Source: Owenia fusiformis (lineage: Eukaryota > Annelida > Polychaeta > Sabellida > Oweniidae). From it: DNA of 64,000 nt. Under the pieces are notes generated by a model. The model was not told where the DNA came from, made no database searches, and saw only the letters and a program-made list of their open reading frames with translations. Made by a program: the position numbers and the translations under genes. Position 1 is the stretch's first letter. Each line of letters begins with the position of its first letter. Of the stretch, positions 26,901 to 41,438 are shown in pieces. The DNA lies in assembly GCA_903813345.2 (NCBI GenBank), contig CAIIXF020000007.1, forward strand, positions 23,177,564-23,241,563, given 5' to 3'.

Positions 26901-29900
26901 GAATGCAAATACAGCGTCTATTGATAGGTTGTTTTTAATGGAACCTAACAAATAAAGTGAATGTCATTTGAAAAAAAGTTGTTATGGCTATACGTCAAAG
27001 AAACAATACACTTGCTTGACAATGAAATCCTATCCCAACATAACTCTACAATAGCCCTGCATGTCAGTAACACAAACCTGCCGAGGTTATTTTCTCAACT
27101 CTGTTCTTCCTTCTAGGATACCATCATGTTCCGTAATTATGCAAATATTAGACATGATATCTTGGAAAACATTGATCTATAGAAATACCTTTCATTATAA
27201 CTGTATTAAAATAAATGCCATTATAAGTAAGAAAACTATTTTCCTGAATATTACAATTGGATTCTTATCTATGCTAATCTTGATAACACTTTCTTATCAT
27301 TCATAGTGGCATCTTGCATATGACATCTGATAAAAAATAATTTCTAATCAAGTGCTACTGTTTTATATGTATTAAATCTCTACAATGAAACTGTACATTT
27401 CTAAATTCAGTTAGAACAATATTGAAAAACACTATTTGATTAAGAAGTGGCCACCTTGCCCTGAATATTTGAAGGCGAGCAAACATTGTTTTATCAGGTT
27501 ATACTATTAGAACATTACTATACTGTATTCACCGTCTATAAAGCCTTCTATAAACTGTGAACAAAGTCAACATTGCACCCGGGGTATATTCGTCAACACT
27601 ACCCCTGGTAATACGAGTAATTAATATTACTCTATTCTCTGATTCAGACATTTTGAAATGTGGAGTTACTTGAAATTAAAGAAGTTCCATATGCTTACAA
27701 AAAATATTAGCCGTTATTAATCTCCTCGTGCTATAATGACCTTTATCATTGCTTTCTGGTGTTATGCAATACAAACAAAGACTTTATCTTGTTAGTCTGA
27801 GACATACATGAAAGCAAATTCACTTTCTCAATGGGTCTGTCAGATTCAATCTCACTTCTTGAAGGAGGGATGGTGAGTCTATAGATAGAAATATATAGAA
27901 ACTCGATTCGTTCATCAAGTGTTTGCATATGATATTGTTCCACCTTCTCTAATATTTGTCTATACGTTATGTAATATGGCTTGGTATAGTTGGATCAGTT
28001 ACTTAAAGTGAGGAGGCAAATACTATAATACGTAACCACCACGTTAAGACATTGGCATATATTGTGCAATGATTAGAAAGCACAATTGGGCACTTGGGTG
28101 ATTAAGACGGTTCCTTTATAGTTTTCAAGAAAGGCACAATATTAAACAAGTTTTAGTATACATATACGTGTAACATATTCCTCCAAAACCAAAACAGCAG
28201 AGACTATATAGATAATTTAAACATGGAAAAGTACCGAGAACAGACTCAGTAATTCTAAATCAAAATGCGTTTAGGTCCTTGGACACAAGCTGTGATTGCT
28301 TTTAGTTTGTTATGGTGATGACTTGATTCTCAATTAATTCAAACCTAATCATGTGAACGAATATACTGGTTCATTCAAATGAACCGTTTTCCATTTCTTT
28401 ATGACACCTCAACCTCTGCAAGTTGCAACCATTGCATGTATTTACTTATCCTGATGAGGGTTTACAATAAACTGTCATGTCTCATATTCTGAGAAGTATT
28501 GCTCAATCACGATCCTGAACTTAATCTGTTTTGAATACTTCTTTGGTGGATATATTTAGTTGATAACCGATGCAAAAACTATTTCAAAACACAAATTGGT
28601 CTGTATGGGATTTGTTGCATTCATTAGCTGACTTCATGTTCACCAGGGCATTGCTTCTCAAGTTATTTGCAAATAAACTCCCCAAATTGAAAAATAGATT
28701 AAACGCTCCATAAGTTGATCAAGGAGTCTGATTCAGTTGATCATCTTTGCCATTTGCATAATGCGGTAATGGCTTTGTCAAAAAGTGTTCTGGACAGAAA
28801 CAGGTTCAAAATTTTGGTTTTTACTCTTCATCTTTCTAATGTTGGACAATGTGCTTCCATTTATAATGTGTGACATGGTAAGGTGACGACTTGAACAAAG
28901 GAGTTGCATCTTTGTTTTAATAAAAGTACAATTCTTGTCTGGTGTTACTCTCTTTGCATTCTATGCAATGCAATGGTATGGCATGAGACGAAGAAAATAA
29001 AAGACCATGCGATCTCTGTTACGCAAAGGTGGGAAATAATATAAATACAATGAATCATATGAACACTATTACATTAGCTGATGTTTTAGAAACTGTTGTT
29101 CCTTTAGGAAAAATGAAACATATTATCTTGAGCTCATATGAGAAGTTACTTATTGATGGAGACTCTTGGCTATAACCATAAGACCTTTCTCTTCTGCTAA
29201 TGTCCGAGTTTCCCAAGGGTTAATCCGTCCGCAATTACATATCGACATTGCGTTCCTAGGTTAAAAAGAAAACTACTTTAATAAGACGCCAAATAAAGTA
29301 TCATTTATCTCACTTTCTTTCACTTGAGTACTGATAATACAAGTCAATGTATCTTGCTAATTAACAATGCAAACGCCAGATACCATTTCCTAGTGTTTTT
29401 ATCAAACACATGAAAATCAGAATACCTTTGAAGAATCTTTGATCACGAGAACAATTGAATAAATTGACCAATTATTACAAATTGCTATCTTCAAACACTA
29501 GTGCCTACTCAAGAAAATCAAAAAGAACAGCAGCATCTTAATTGTAGTATCCACACAAATGGAACCATTAGCTAGTGCGTTTTGATCTTGTATCTACATA
29601 AGGAAATCAAAATAAAAGCAAACCCTTGTGTATTCATACCATCCTTGGTCCATGGGTATTTTACTTAATTCCATTGCTGCTTTATAGCTGCTAGCGAAGC
29701 CCGATCTTAAAGAATGTCATTATACAAGTGGTAAGCGAGTCAGCGAGCCCCACTAGGGTGGACTGACTTTTCCACATCAGCCATTGACACAGAATCATTT
29801 TCTGGATTTCTTTTCTATTTACCTTTGATGAGTGACGTGTTAAGACTAGCACTGATGGAGGCTAGCGTATGGGAAGGCAAACTCGACATCTGAGGAGACA

Positions 29901-31995
29901 ATGCAATCAAAAAGGCCTTGGAAGCAACACTAGGGACATAGAACAAGACAAACAAAAACATCCAATAAACAATATGAACCTATGCAAGTTAAAAAACGTA
30001 TCGAGACCCCTTTTCACATCATAACTAGCAATTCAACCTGCAAAGCATTTCTTGTACCTGTAAGAATTTCACATTCTCTTAAGGAAAAATGTAAGGAAAT
30101 GTTAATTGTCTCGTCTTTATTTCAACCCCTGATGCTCTCATGCTCTCCTTACCTTTACCAAGAATAATCCATAAGTGGATTAGACAAGGAGGGGATTCAG
30201 AGACTCGATTTAAGACTATTTGATGACTATCAATATCCATAATGTAGTCTAGACATATGGAAGCTATTAACACATATCGTTTAACAAAATATCGTTTATG
30301 GTTTTAGTAATCAATGAGATACTTCAGTTGAAGTGACTGCTAAAGGACGGGCTTGGCACCAACAGGATGAAGTTAATGGTTTTCAAGGACTTATCTCCTA
30401 TATTGTATTTAATGCACTTCCTGATACAGTCCCGATCTTACTACAGCACTATATTCCGGAATTAAGGAAAGTTATCTTAGAAAACTAATTGGATCTTTGA
30501 TTGTGCATTAATTGGCGTTGTATTGTGTTGGACTGGAGTTGGCATGTTTGAACGATATAATGTTACTCCTATGCTCTATCTTGATTGAACATAATACGGT
30601 TTCATATGCATCAGTAGACTTCAAATAGCCCCTTATGACATCGGAATCGTCTATCTTCATCAAATCACAGTAAAATCATTCAGGGACTCGTTGCAATGTT
30701 CCAATTAAAATAAGGAAAACATTAATTGTATTGGCATTATAGCAATTACTGATTTGAAAACTCTATATCAATCAATGAAGCGTTTCTGTTTGAGAAATTA
30801 AATATAAAACACAATAACACGTTTATATGATTTAGTGGCCCCTTTGCGAGCATATAAAGTTGTCATCATTATGATATGGGATTACTGGTAATATGTTCCA
30901 ACTTTACTGCTATATGTTATAACATTACACACCATTAGTATAATTATGTTCCAAATAACATTCTGAAGTTTGGGCTAAGACTTCAATTCTGCTTTTTTCT
31001 GGATAAAATGGCCAATTCTGCCCAAAACGTGTTTTCTAATACTACGAGGACTAGCAATTTCACCAGACAGTATGATCATTGTAGTTTTTTTCCTATCATC
31101 CAATAATATATATATTAGATGAAATTGTTGCATGTTACTCAAACAATGAAACATACATAATTTGCAATTCGGCACTGTCATTTCACATTCATTTCAACAT
31201 GCGACAGAAATATACAATATAAAATTAATTTAGGTTCACATGAAAAAACTGTGATCCTATTGGACATTATTAAATATATGATAATATAATATTATAGTAG
31301 TATAATAATATTTCTTTTTGTATACCAACATTGATTGCCACTGATTGCCTATTACGGGTTTGTCTAATAACACTGTCATCCTGATTACTTAACGTTTTAA
31401 GATAAATCATGCTTTTTAAAAAAATTGGTTACCCTCAAATCAGTACTTGTATCTTAAATGTCCAAGGTATTGAACTCTAACGTGTTAGAAAAGGGTTAAT
31501 GGCCTTACTATAAAAATATTGTAATAAAACGTAACGGTTAATCCAATTAGTTTTCTGAATTATCGCATGAGTTAATGAATTCATAATATAAAGTAGTACA
31601 ATGTAAAGAACATATTGATAACTTAGATTTAAGAGTAAAAAGTATTATTGATATCCAAAACTTTGAATGCAGTTTTCTGACAACACATATTGCGTTCATT
31701 AGAATCTCATTATTCTAATGATACGATTGATTTACGAACGATATGCTTAAATCTGCTATTGCGTGACAGAAGACGGATTAAACAGGGGTGTCAGTCGTCT
31801 TACCCTCGTCTATGTCTTCTGCCATGTCTATCTGGGTATAACTGATGCATACGAATTGATAAAATGCAATATGTTCAGTTCAATCATTCACTCATTTTCC
31901 CTATGAAACTTAGATATCTCTTCACTGATGAGTGAGCAATTACATTTTTCATTGTTAGCAACAAGTCAGACCTTCAACTTGTGATTATATTCATA
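23911..31995. other. Presumed intron or intergenic DNA, nothing recognised
   Basis: About 8 kb of AT-rich sequence after the receptor exon. I looked for continuation of the ANF-receptor domain and for a membrane segment, kinase-homology or cyclase motifs and recognised none, but short exons without a start codon could be missed by eye. Open frames of 60-85 codons here have no domain features. Confidence 0.4.
31987..31995. repeat. Candidate 9-bp target-site duplication, left
   Basis: ATATTCATA directly abuts the left end of the 4.2-kb palindrome and recurs at 36176-36184. It is AT-rich, so a chance match cannot be excluded. Confidence 0.45.
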
Positions 31996-34900
31996 TATAT
32001 CAGATGCTGGCACAGTTTTGCCGGAAGTTTGCAAGAAGTAACTTTTGGCAATGCAGTATGTTAGAGTAACCTAGTAGGTGTAAGAAAATATAAGGTGATG
32101 GCCTTTAAAGTGGTAAAAACAATTTTCACGGCCGAATTGGACTTCTAATTCCTGCGATTTCAGGGGGTACTATAAGACTATTTCATAACATAAAGGATAT
32201 AGTTGCTATTGTTCTGATTTCTACAGCACACATTACTAGTCCAAAGATGAATAATATCCTAAAGTTATAGGCCGATATCTGTATTAGTCTCAGAAATATT
32301 GCAATTAATAGGAAAAATATGCAATTTTAGTCATTTTTAAGTTTCACGTATCTTATATTTGTAGCTTCCAGCAAAAGATGGCAGCTTAAATAGCTCAAAA
32401 TTGTTTTCTAAAAACTAGTTCAAGCTTTGTTTGATATTGTAATACAATTATAATAATGATAATGTACTATTTATGATTTTTAATATGACTTTATAGTACC
32501 CTACCCCTGGAAAGTGGGCGTGGTCAATGTTATCATTTTGCAGCATACAATTAAAAACTTTTATTGATAGAAAGCAAATCAATGCATTTTTAACATTTTC
32601 ACTTGTTACTTGACATTGTAATTCATTCATTACTAAAATATAGGACTCTACATATTTTATATATACGTTTTCAATTTTGTACAATGTATCATGATGAAAT
32701 CTAATAGGCTGTTTCATTTTCAGTGTTTACTAACGCATGAAATGTAAGTCACAGTGTTTCCAAATTACTTTTGCAATGAGTACCACAAAGACTACATAAT
32801 ATGAGCAGTTATAAGGTCCTAATACTAATACTTACCGATCTATCTGCGTTCAAAAATAGAGAAAGCTGTCGTGAGTGCAGTTTTAAGTAACTTTGAACTG
32901 AAACTCCTGCTTAATGAATATTTTTCTCAACATCTGTGACTTTTTTAGACCCCAAACATAAGATACCAAGACATAATGCTACCAAGTTCTGATATTGGAA
33001 GTTTCAGAGCTCTAGATCAAATATTCACTTCTGCATGTACTTTTAAAAAGACCCAAGAGGACAAAAAACCTGTCAGATATCGTGAAAAATATGAAAGATG
33101 CACTATTCAGAACAATTTATCTCTTAAATGTTACTTTTATTTGACATAATTTCTGATTCTGCCTCCAGTTAGTACCACCAATAATACATATGAGAAGACT
33201 TAACATGATAGTAAGTGGAAGTACAGATCTATTGACTTCTGAAAATGGGAAAAGCTGTAGCAAGTATGATTTTCACCAGTTTTTCATTTAAGACTGCAAC
33301 TTTCTGAATTTTCTTTTTACAAACTGCACAGTAAGACCAAACACATTAAAGGAAACCTGGTCATTGTACCACCAATAATAAGTAAAAATAATATTGGTAA
33401 TATATACCAAGTGTTTACTTTAATTCCAAGGCATCTGAATTGATAAATAAATGAAATCAGTACTTTATTGTATCTTGGGACAAAATACACTGTTTGAATG
33501 CTTAAGCTTGACATCACAGTATCAAGTGAAAGATACGTTGTTATATACAGCTATATATCACTTTAACTGACTTTACTCTTCAATTTGAAATATGCCTGGC
33601 CATCCTAAGAAAAATGCGACGGAGGGCAAAGAGGGTGCATGGTATAATTGGTAATTAAGCTCTTCTAGAGTTTAAAACTCCCACAATTTTTAAAAACGAA
33701 ATTGAGAATAACATGTGAAAGTATAGGATGGACTAATTGTTCTAAGAAAGTTTTTGAAAGTAACATTGCATGAAATATTTAAGCAAGAGATATGTTCCAA
33801 AATACTTTCAGGTAGAAATAAAGCTCCGTAATGTAAAAACAATGTATTCTCAGTATTCAATAATAACATTCTTTATAGGTTTTTTGGTTTTAAGCATATC
33901 AGTGATTATCCCATGGTTGCAAGGATATAGATCGAATATCACATGAAGATATATTTGTGGATCAAGTTATCATATTTTAGCAAAAAATTCACAAACCATC
34001 GAATATCACTTTTAAACTATCAAATAACACGTCTTAAAAAGTGATATTCGATGGTTTGAAAAGTGATATTCGATGGTTTCAAATATTTTCAAAAAAAATT
34101 TCTTTTTACATTTTTTAATTATTTTCCAAAATATTTAAAAAAAATTTCAACATTTTTTCACAATTTTTTTTCAATTATTTTTTCAAATTTTTTCTCAAAT
34201 TATATTTTTCACATTTTTTCGCTAATGATGTTTTCCCATGGGATATATTTTTTTCTTTTCAAAAATATCAATTATATCCACTCATGGATACAAATATCTT
34301 CACTCACTCGCTGCGCTCACTCATGAAAATATCAATATCCACTCCTGGATATAAATGATATTTTTTCAAAACTATATGATATTCCTATGTTATATCAATT
34401 CGGATGCTGAAGTCGCTTAATAAATAATAACTAGATGTAACTCCTAGTAAGCACTTCAAGTTTCAGTTCTAAATAAAATACAGTTTAGTTAAAAAATTGT
34501 TAAGAATACATACATTTTTTCACAATCACAATTTCACCATTTCTGACTGTATTTTGCATATTTTTAGGTGTCAATGGTTCAATGATTATTTGATATAACC
34601 TTCTGAAACTACTCTCATATATATTTGGTGGTACAGTGATATGGAATCCTGTCTTTTGGGGTCTCACGGAATTCTTGTTTTAGAGAAGAAAATCCTGAAA
34701 GCTGCAGTTTAATATTATGAATTATAGGTGAAAATTGCACTTGCTACACTGCTTCTCCCATTTTTAGATGTTAATAAATCTGTAACTACATTTACTATGA
34801 CCTTAAGTATACTCATATGTATTATTGGTATTACTAACTAGAGGCAGAATCAGAAATTATGGTAAATAAAAGTAAAATTTAAGAGATAAATTGTTCTGAA

Positions 34901-36175
34901 TAGTGCATTTTATCACATTTTTTTTCGCGATATCTGACTGCATTTTGTGTCTTTTGGGTCTTTTTAAGAGTCCATGCAGATATGAATACTTGATCTAAAG
35001 CTCTGAAATTTTCAATACCAGAATTTGGTAGCACTATGTCTTGATATCCTGTGTTTGGACTCTAACCAAATCACAGTTGTTGAGAAAAAATTCATAAGTA
35101 GCAGTTTTAATTCAAAATTAGTTGAAACGGCACTCAAGACAGCTTTCCACATTTTTGAAAGCCGATAGATCGGCAAGCATTTACACCATGATCTTGAATC
35201 TGCGCATACATATTCTTAATGGCACTATCTCATTGCCCAGATATTGTGGAAACATTGTGACTTATATTCCATGTGATAGTAAGCACTGAAAATGGACTTG
35301 TTGCATTGTGGCGGACCCCATACAAAACAAACATAGGGGTAGGGGAGGGGGGGGTTTAAACGTTGATCAGTTCTGCTATTTTTTGTGGCTATTGGTCATA
35401 TAGTAGATCATTTTGTCAAAAGGTAAGGGTGATCCGAGAAAAAGCTGGTAAATTGAAACAGCCTATTAGATTTCATTATGATACATTGTACAAAATTGAA
35501 ATCGTATATATAAAATATGTGGAGTCCTATATTTTAATAATAAATGAATTACATTGTCAAGTAACAAGTGAAGATGTTTTAAATGCATTGATTTGCTTTC
35601 TATCAATACAAGTTTTTAATTGTATGCTGCAAAATGATAACATTGACCACGCCCACTTTCCAGGGGTAGGGTACTATAAAGTCATATTAAAAATCATAAA
35701 TAGTACATTATCATTATTATAATTGTATTACAATATCAAACAAAGCTTGAATTAGTTTTTAGAAAACAATTTTGAGCTATTTAAGCTACCATCTTTTGCT
35801 GGAAGCTACAAATATAGGATACGTGAGACTTAAAAATGACTAAAGTTGCATATTTTTTTCCTATTAATTGCAATATTTCTGAGACCAATACAGATATCGG
35901 CCTATAACTTTAGTATATTATTCATCTTTGGACTAGTAATGTGTGCTGTAGAAAGCAGAACAATAGCAACTATATCCTTTATGTTATGAAATAGTCTTAT
36001 AGTACCCCCTGAAATCGCAGGAATTGAAGTCCAATTCGGCCGTGAAAATTGTTTTTACCACTTTAAAGGCCATCACCTTATATTTTCTTACACCTACTAG
36101 GTTACTCTAACATACTGCATTGCCAAAAGTTACTTCTTGCAAACTTCCGGCAAAACTGTGCCAGCATCTGATACA
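31996..36175. mobile_element. 4.2-kb palindromic (foldback-type) element
   Basis: The two halves are inverted copies of one another. The outer ends TATATCAGATGCTGGCACAG and the reverse complement of CTGTGCCAGCATCTGATACA match with one mismatch in the first 15 bases. Complementarity runs inward to about 33420 and 34610, around a centre near 34025. Outer arms (including 32448-32717 versus 35453-35722) are about 95% identical by eye; inner arms are clearly more diverged. Inside each arm a ~400-bp module (marked by GTACCACCAATAATA and CAGATCTATTGAC) recurs in tandem. A 9-bp direct repeat ATATTCATA flanks the element (31987-31995 and 36176-36184) and is a possible target duplication. No transposase is present. 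Long arms of tandem modules resemble foldback/TU-type or Mutator-like foldback elements; the superfamily is not settled. Confidence 0.7.
33993..34380. repeat. Palindrome centre with low-complexity A/T tracts
   Basis: ACCATCGAATATCACTTTTA at 33995-34014 faces AAAAGTGATATTCGATGGTT at 34037-34056, and another copy of the latter follows at 34060-34080, forming a hairpin at the centre of the 4.2-kb element. About 200 bp of poly-T/poly-A-rich low-complexity DNA follow, then TCACTCGCTGCGCTCACTCA, a short self-complementary segment at about 34302-34322. Confidence 0.6.
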
Positions 36176-36184
36176 ATATTCATA
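36176..36184. repeat. Candidate 9-bp target-site duplication, right
   Basis: Direct copy of ATATTCATA abutting the right end of the palindrome. Confidence 0.45.
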
Positions 36185-39100
36185 ATATCCGTATGTCTGA
36201 ACTTCTCCGGTATTTTCTGATCTACATTGACAATGTTAGATGCAAGTATAACTTGTATTTTCTAATCGATTGCGTGCCGATTTATTACATATACAGCGAT
36301 CCATTTATTACCAAGATGCATTAGGCATACCATAAACACCATGATATATATATAAGCTGGAGTGGCAAAAGGGAGATAAAGGACATATAATATATAAACT
36401 ATGGCTATATATTATATATTTCTGTGCATGCACCTGCGAAGTGTTGAACAGTATTGAATCAAGTTGTGGTGTTGATCTTCCATTCTGTCTCTAACAACAA
36501 TAATGATTCCTGACTATGGGCGGTCTGAGTGTTGGACAATGGACATTGTTTCAATGTTTGGGATATTGGTGGTTTGTTTTTTGTGACTGGCTGTGCTCTA
36601 AAATACTTCGTTTTCTTTGCGTTTTTTTTTTGTATTTTGTGACACTATTTGGTCTTTCTCAAAATACTTTTTAAAGGATGATACATACATAAACCAATTA
36701 CAAATCATAATTGCAAACCATCGAACAGGCTAAACACAATACCATAGTTTTTATTTTCTTCTCTCAAATTGGATATATCTTCTGTAAAGCATGCAGTAAA
36801 TCAACCCAATTTAAAAGCTATTGACATATCTTGCAATATCAGTCTTGCAAATTGGTTGTTGACAAACCTCCAGTGATTGTGTATTGAATGTGAATAACTA
36901 TGTCAATTAGTTTGAGTGCATTGTGACGCAATCTTAACTAAACTAAAAAATAGCAATTGACTTTCTGATATTGTGCTTCTTTTGTGTCACATCAAGCATC
37001 GAGTTTTATTCTAGTGCAACAGTTATGTCAATTTGCGGTAGCAGATTCCCCATGTGGAGAATGGTTATGGCAGTTAACAAAATTTTAGTAGTACCATTTT
37101 GCAATGTGCTGTTTCCCTCATGAGTCGTCAAAACACTATAAATTGTTGCTTTTCTCTTATCTCTAATTGAAAATTCTCGTTTTCCTTAGGTTTTTTCGTG
37201 ATTGATATTCCTGTTCGATTTCTGTTGAGGAACAAGATTTTCTTAGAGCGGATTCTCGAGACAGTGCATGGTGATCTGCAAAGCAAACATCAAAAACATG
37301 TATAATATATAAACAGCGTTCTTCACATTCCAAAACCTGAAAACTTATGTTAAACACAGAAACAATTGACTTAAAAAGACTTGCTTATATCACAATCGAA
37401 TCAAATCAAATTCTTCTATCACAACTGACATTTATATCTTGATATCAATCTGCGAAGTGAGATTGCAAATTAATATCTATTAACCACTTACACATGAATA
37501 TGGTATTTAATGGTGTATTAATTAGTTTTTTGTAACAATAACAATTTAAAATGTAAATAGCCGCTCTTTAATTCGAAAACACAAAGTGTACTTTTACGAT
37601 TGACAAACTTGAAAATAATAGCATGTCTTGTCCATCATCTCGCGAGGGAAAGTTCACTATTCACTGAGGATTAAAATGTATTTGCTAGGTATTTATCTTA
37701 GTCGTTCAGCCATAGTGTTATAATGTGTTTTATTGCTTTATTTCATTTTGGTCTTTAGTGCTGACCTAAGGGGCCCCTTAGTATATATTTCATATTCATA
37801 TGAACACAAAACGGGTATAAAAAACTCCGGTTCTTGTAAAAATATATGCTGTGGCACTTTTTAGAAGAGCGATGTCTGGCATATTTCAAAAGTATAGGAA
37901 AATGCTGTACACCGATATACCATATTAAACCCAAGAAAAACTATTTTATTGATAAGAGCAGAATAGTTTAGCTGTGTTGGAGAAGGGAGTACAAAATACT
38001 AGTGTTTATACTAAGCCCTATGATACAGACAAACCAAATACCTGTTAATATGCGCATGGTATAGTAAACGTAGAAGTCCCAGAAGACTTTGAATTGAACA
38101 TGATACTGAATTGGAGCTGCTAATATTGAAAAATGCTCGGAGATTTGAATTCAATAAAGGCCACGTGAGACGGATTTCGTGATCTAATTGATTATCTGTA
38201 AATTGAGAGTTGACACAATTTTGCGTCACGCCAGGCAAATCAACTTGGTTTATTTTAAATCGCACTGATTAGTGTCTCAAGCTGTAGCCATAAACTATTT
38301 TAGAAGAAGCGAGGGAAGGAGTCGGAGAGATTACCAGTATATAATCCATGTGAAGTATCAATTGCAAAGGAAATTCAATTAACCTATATTTCATCGACAT
38401 CGGGAAATAATACCTCCATCCTCTGTTCTTCGCTAAAGGCTCGCCTATTTACTATCAGAAATATTTGTATTATCAGTGTGTATTATAAGATTGACTGTCC
38501 CAAATACATGTTAAGCTGATTAATCTTATTTCACACAGACATCGGACTGTTCATATTTGATATCTAAACATTAAGTGATCGTGTTTATTTGACCACTTGA
38601 CCCTGCTAAGATAACTAAACGTTAACATTTAAATTGTAATTTTTGTGAATACATATATTAATAGGGCCAGGAGGGAAGTCAAAAAATGTAAAATATACTG
38701 ATGATGCACTTCAACTATACGAAATGCCTTGGGCTCTACAACCAGTTTAAGTCAATATTGGTACAAGACATTGTACCAATCGATTCAATATGATAAGTTC
38801 TTCATTAAAACTCTTTTCTTTTGACATATATCGATTGATTAAAAACAGTCTGGCACATAGCTCCAGAAAATACCTGAACCTCGAGTGATGCCCTATCAAT
38901 TACATGGACCAGATACATAACGATTGGGTTTCCCGGGTCATCGTGCACTGTACTAAGTTATATCAAAAATCGGTACACAATGTGTGCATCTGTGAGAAGA
39001 ATGTCACTCTTAAATAATAGAAACCAATCTTGATATTGACCTAGATAAAGTGTCTGCACATATGCCGCATACTTATGGGGACTTGATTCAAAATGTATAC

Positions 39101-40403
39101 TTCTATTCTAGAAAAGTGGCAATGTATGACATTTCAAATGCATGATCTGATTATTTATTCTAATAACTTAAATTAAAAGTGCCACGCCCACTCTTACTGG
39201 TTGAATGTAAGTACTCCAATAGTTAAAGAAAAAAGAGCTTTATCTGCATTTGGATCTGACTATGTAAATCCTACGTTGCGTATATACCTTCAGGCATATG
39301 ATGCATACTATACAATACATTTCTTTAATAATTCATCATTATAGTTTATAAAACCAAAGAAATAGTATATTTTTATATAGCCTGGTTTATCATGAGCCTG
39401 TAACTGAACAGATGGATATAGTTAATTATACATGTTATACGCTTATTTTAAATGTATCGCAAGAATGTCTGCCAGTGATCTTTCAATTTTCATTGCCTTA
39501 AATGAAAGCGTTATTCCAAAAAGTGGCTAGTTAGGGATTTTATTGATGATATGTTTGGGTTAAAATCCAGAAATGCATTTATTGTGTCACCCTGTACAGC
39601 ATCATCCGAAAAAATCATTTTTCTTTGAAATGTGATAAATAACATTATCTAATGATCCGTAACTAAGTCTAGTTCATGCTGTTCCAATATTCAATGTCAT
39701 AACCAATGGGTGCAATGTTGATAAAACGTAAATATAGCCAACGTGTACTTTCATTTACACATATAAACGCACAAATAGCAAGAAGAGTGATTTCGTAATA
39801 AAGAAACCAGAAGTGTTTCCCTGTTCGTCTTTCTTCCTTTTGAAGTCATTTGGCAAGCATTCTTAATTTATATGACAAATGGCTATTTCTAAAGTATGTT
39901 GAGTTTTGAATTTAACACCCTGTGTCTATGATGGTTCGATATCATCGAATGGTTCGAAATGGTTTTAAGTAAGAGCACTTCAACTTGCATTTACATTCAT
40001 GTGAGTTCTGATATTACACTGACATTATTCATATGCATTTCTCTCTATATCTAACTTAATATTCTTCCTTTTTGTATTTTCATATCACTTGCTGATGACT
40101 GATGTTTCATGAAAATTGGGGTCTAATTGGTGTTAATGCAACCTACAGGTGAGTATGATTGAATGCATATAAGTAGAATCAAATGCAGTAATATCGTTAT
40201 GAAAGAAATCGGTATATCCCTTTTACATAACCTAACAATTGCGATTTTCTTTGGTGTCCTCGACATATTCCTACTCTGCACCATGATTCAATGAAGTTTA
40301 GTGAGTAAGTTGTCAGAGATTTGTTTCAATTTGATCATCTTTATATCTTATCTTGTTACCATATCGGGGGAATCAACAGATATATAATTCTGTATTCATT
40401 TAT
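36185..40403. other. No recognised gene between the two palindromes
   Basis: AT-rich DNA. Reading frames at 37163-37357 and 38011-38265 (minus) are short and have no recognisable features. Motifs CACCCTGTAC (39588-39597) and AACACCCTGTGTC (39913-39925) resemble the CAGGGTGTC transposon terminus. Confidence 0.4.
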
Positions 40404-41438
40404 AGATGGAAATAGTGAATACTCGGGGTGGAAGGTGTGAGAATTGTGCAAAAAATGACTTTGTGAGCTGGATGGAGTTTCTCTGTATTTTTCATTCTAT
40501 TATGGTGTCCTGCATAAGGGATCTCGCCTGCGAAGCATATAACTCTTGCGAACATATCTAAATATTGGTCCGAAGAAGACATACCTTGAATTTTCTAGAA
40601 AAAAATTGGCTAAAAATGGAAACTACAAAAAGTTAAAATGTTAAACTCAAACAAAACCATAGCTATTTAATATTAACACTATGTATTATTTAATGTTTTT
40701 CAGATGTTTAAGGACCTTCATTAGTGTACTAGTGTCTAGAAATAAGATAATTAAGAATTTGGCATTTTTGATCATTTTCGCTCTCAGCAGTAACATATAG
40801 TTCCTTATATCTTGAGTTTAATGTTGACTGGTTGTTGCAATTTTGATCAAATCTGTTCTTGTGCATGTTGTCTTCCATTTAAGATACAAAAAATGTATAT
40901 TGGTCTACCAATGGTCATATTAGAGCTTTCAGATCTCCCCTACCCCATTTATTATGAAAAATTACTGAAACATATGAAAATGTAAAATAACTTGAATTTA
41001 TAAACTTTAACAATGTTCTAGCTATTCTATATGAATATCATGCATTATTTAATGTTTTTCAGATATTTCAGAACCTTTTATTGGTATACTAGTGCCTAGA
41101 AATGAGACATTTAAGGACAAAACTTGGCATTTTTAAAAATCATTTTAGCTTTCAGCAGTAACATATAGTTCCTCATATATTGCGTTTTATGCTTACTGGT
41201 TGTCGCAATTTTAATCAAATCTGTTCTTGTAGATGTCTTCTTCCATTTAAGGTATAGAAAATGTATAGGGGACCACCAATGGTCATGTTAGAGCTTTCAG
41301 ATCTCCCCTACCCCATTTATAATGAAAAATTATAAGAAAAATATGAAAATATAAAATAACTTGAAACTATAAACTTTAGTTAAGTTGTAGCTATTCTATA
41401 TCAATATTATGTGTTATTTAATCTTTTTAAGATATTTT

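Noticed and set aside
34063-34326. 87-codon Phe/Ser/Asn-rich frame
   Set aside because: It runs through poly-T/poly-A low-complexity DNA at the palindrome centre, so the composition explains the frame.
32448-35722. 89- and 119-codon open frames in the two arms of the 4.2-kb palindrome, with nearly the same protein
   Set aside because: They are the same DNA in inverted copies. Of about eleven base differences across the shared frame, nine change an amino acid, which is what neutral drift gives, so the frame is not under protein-level selection.
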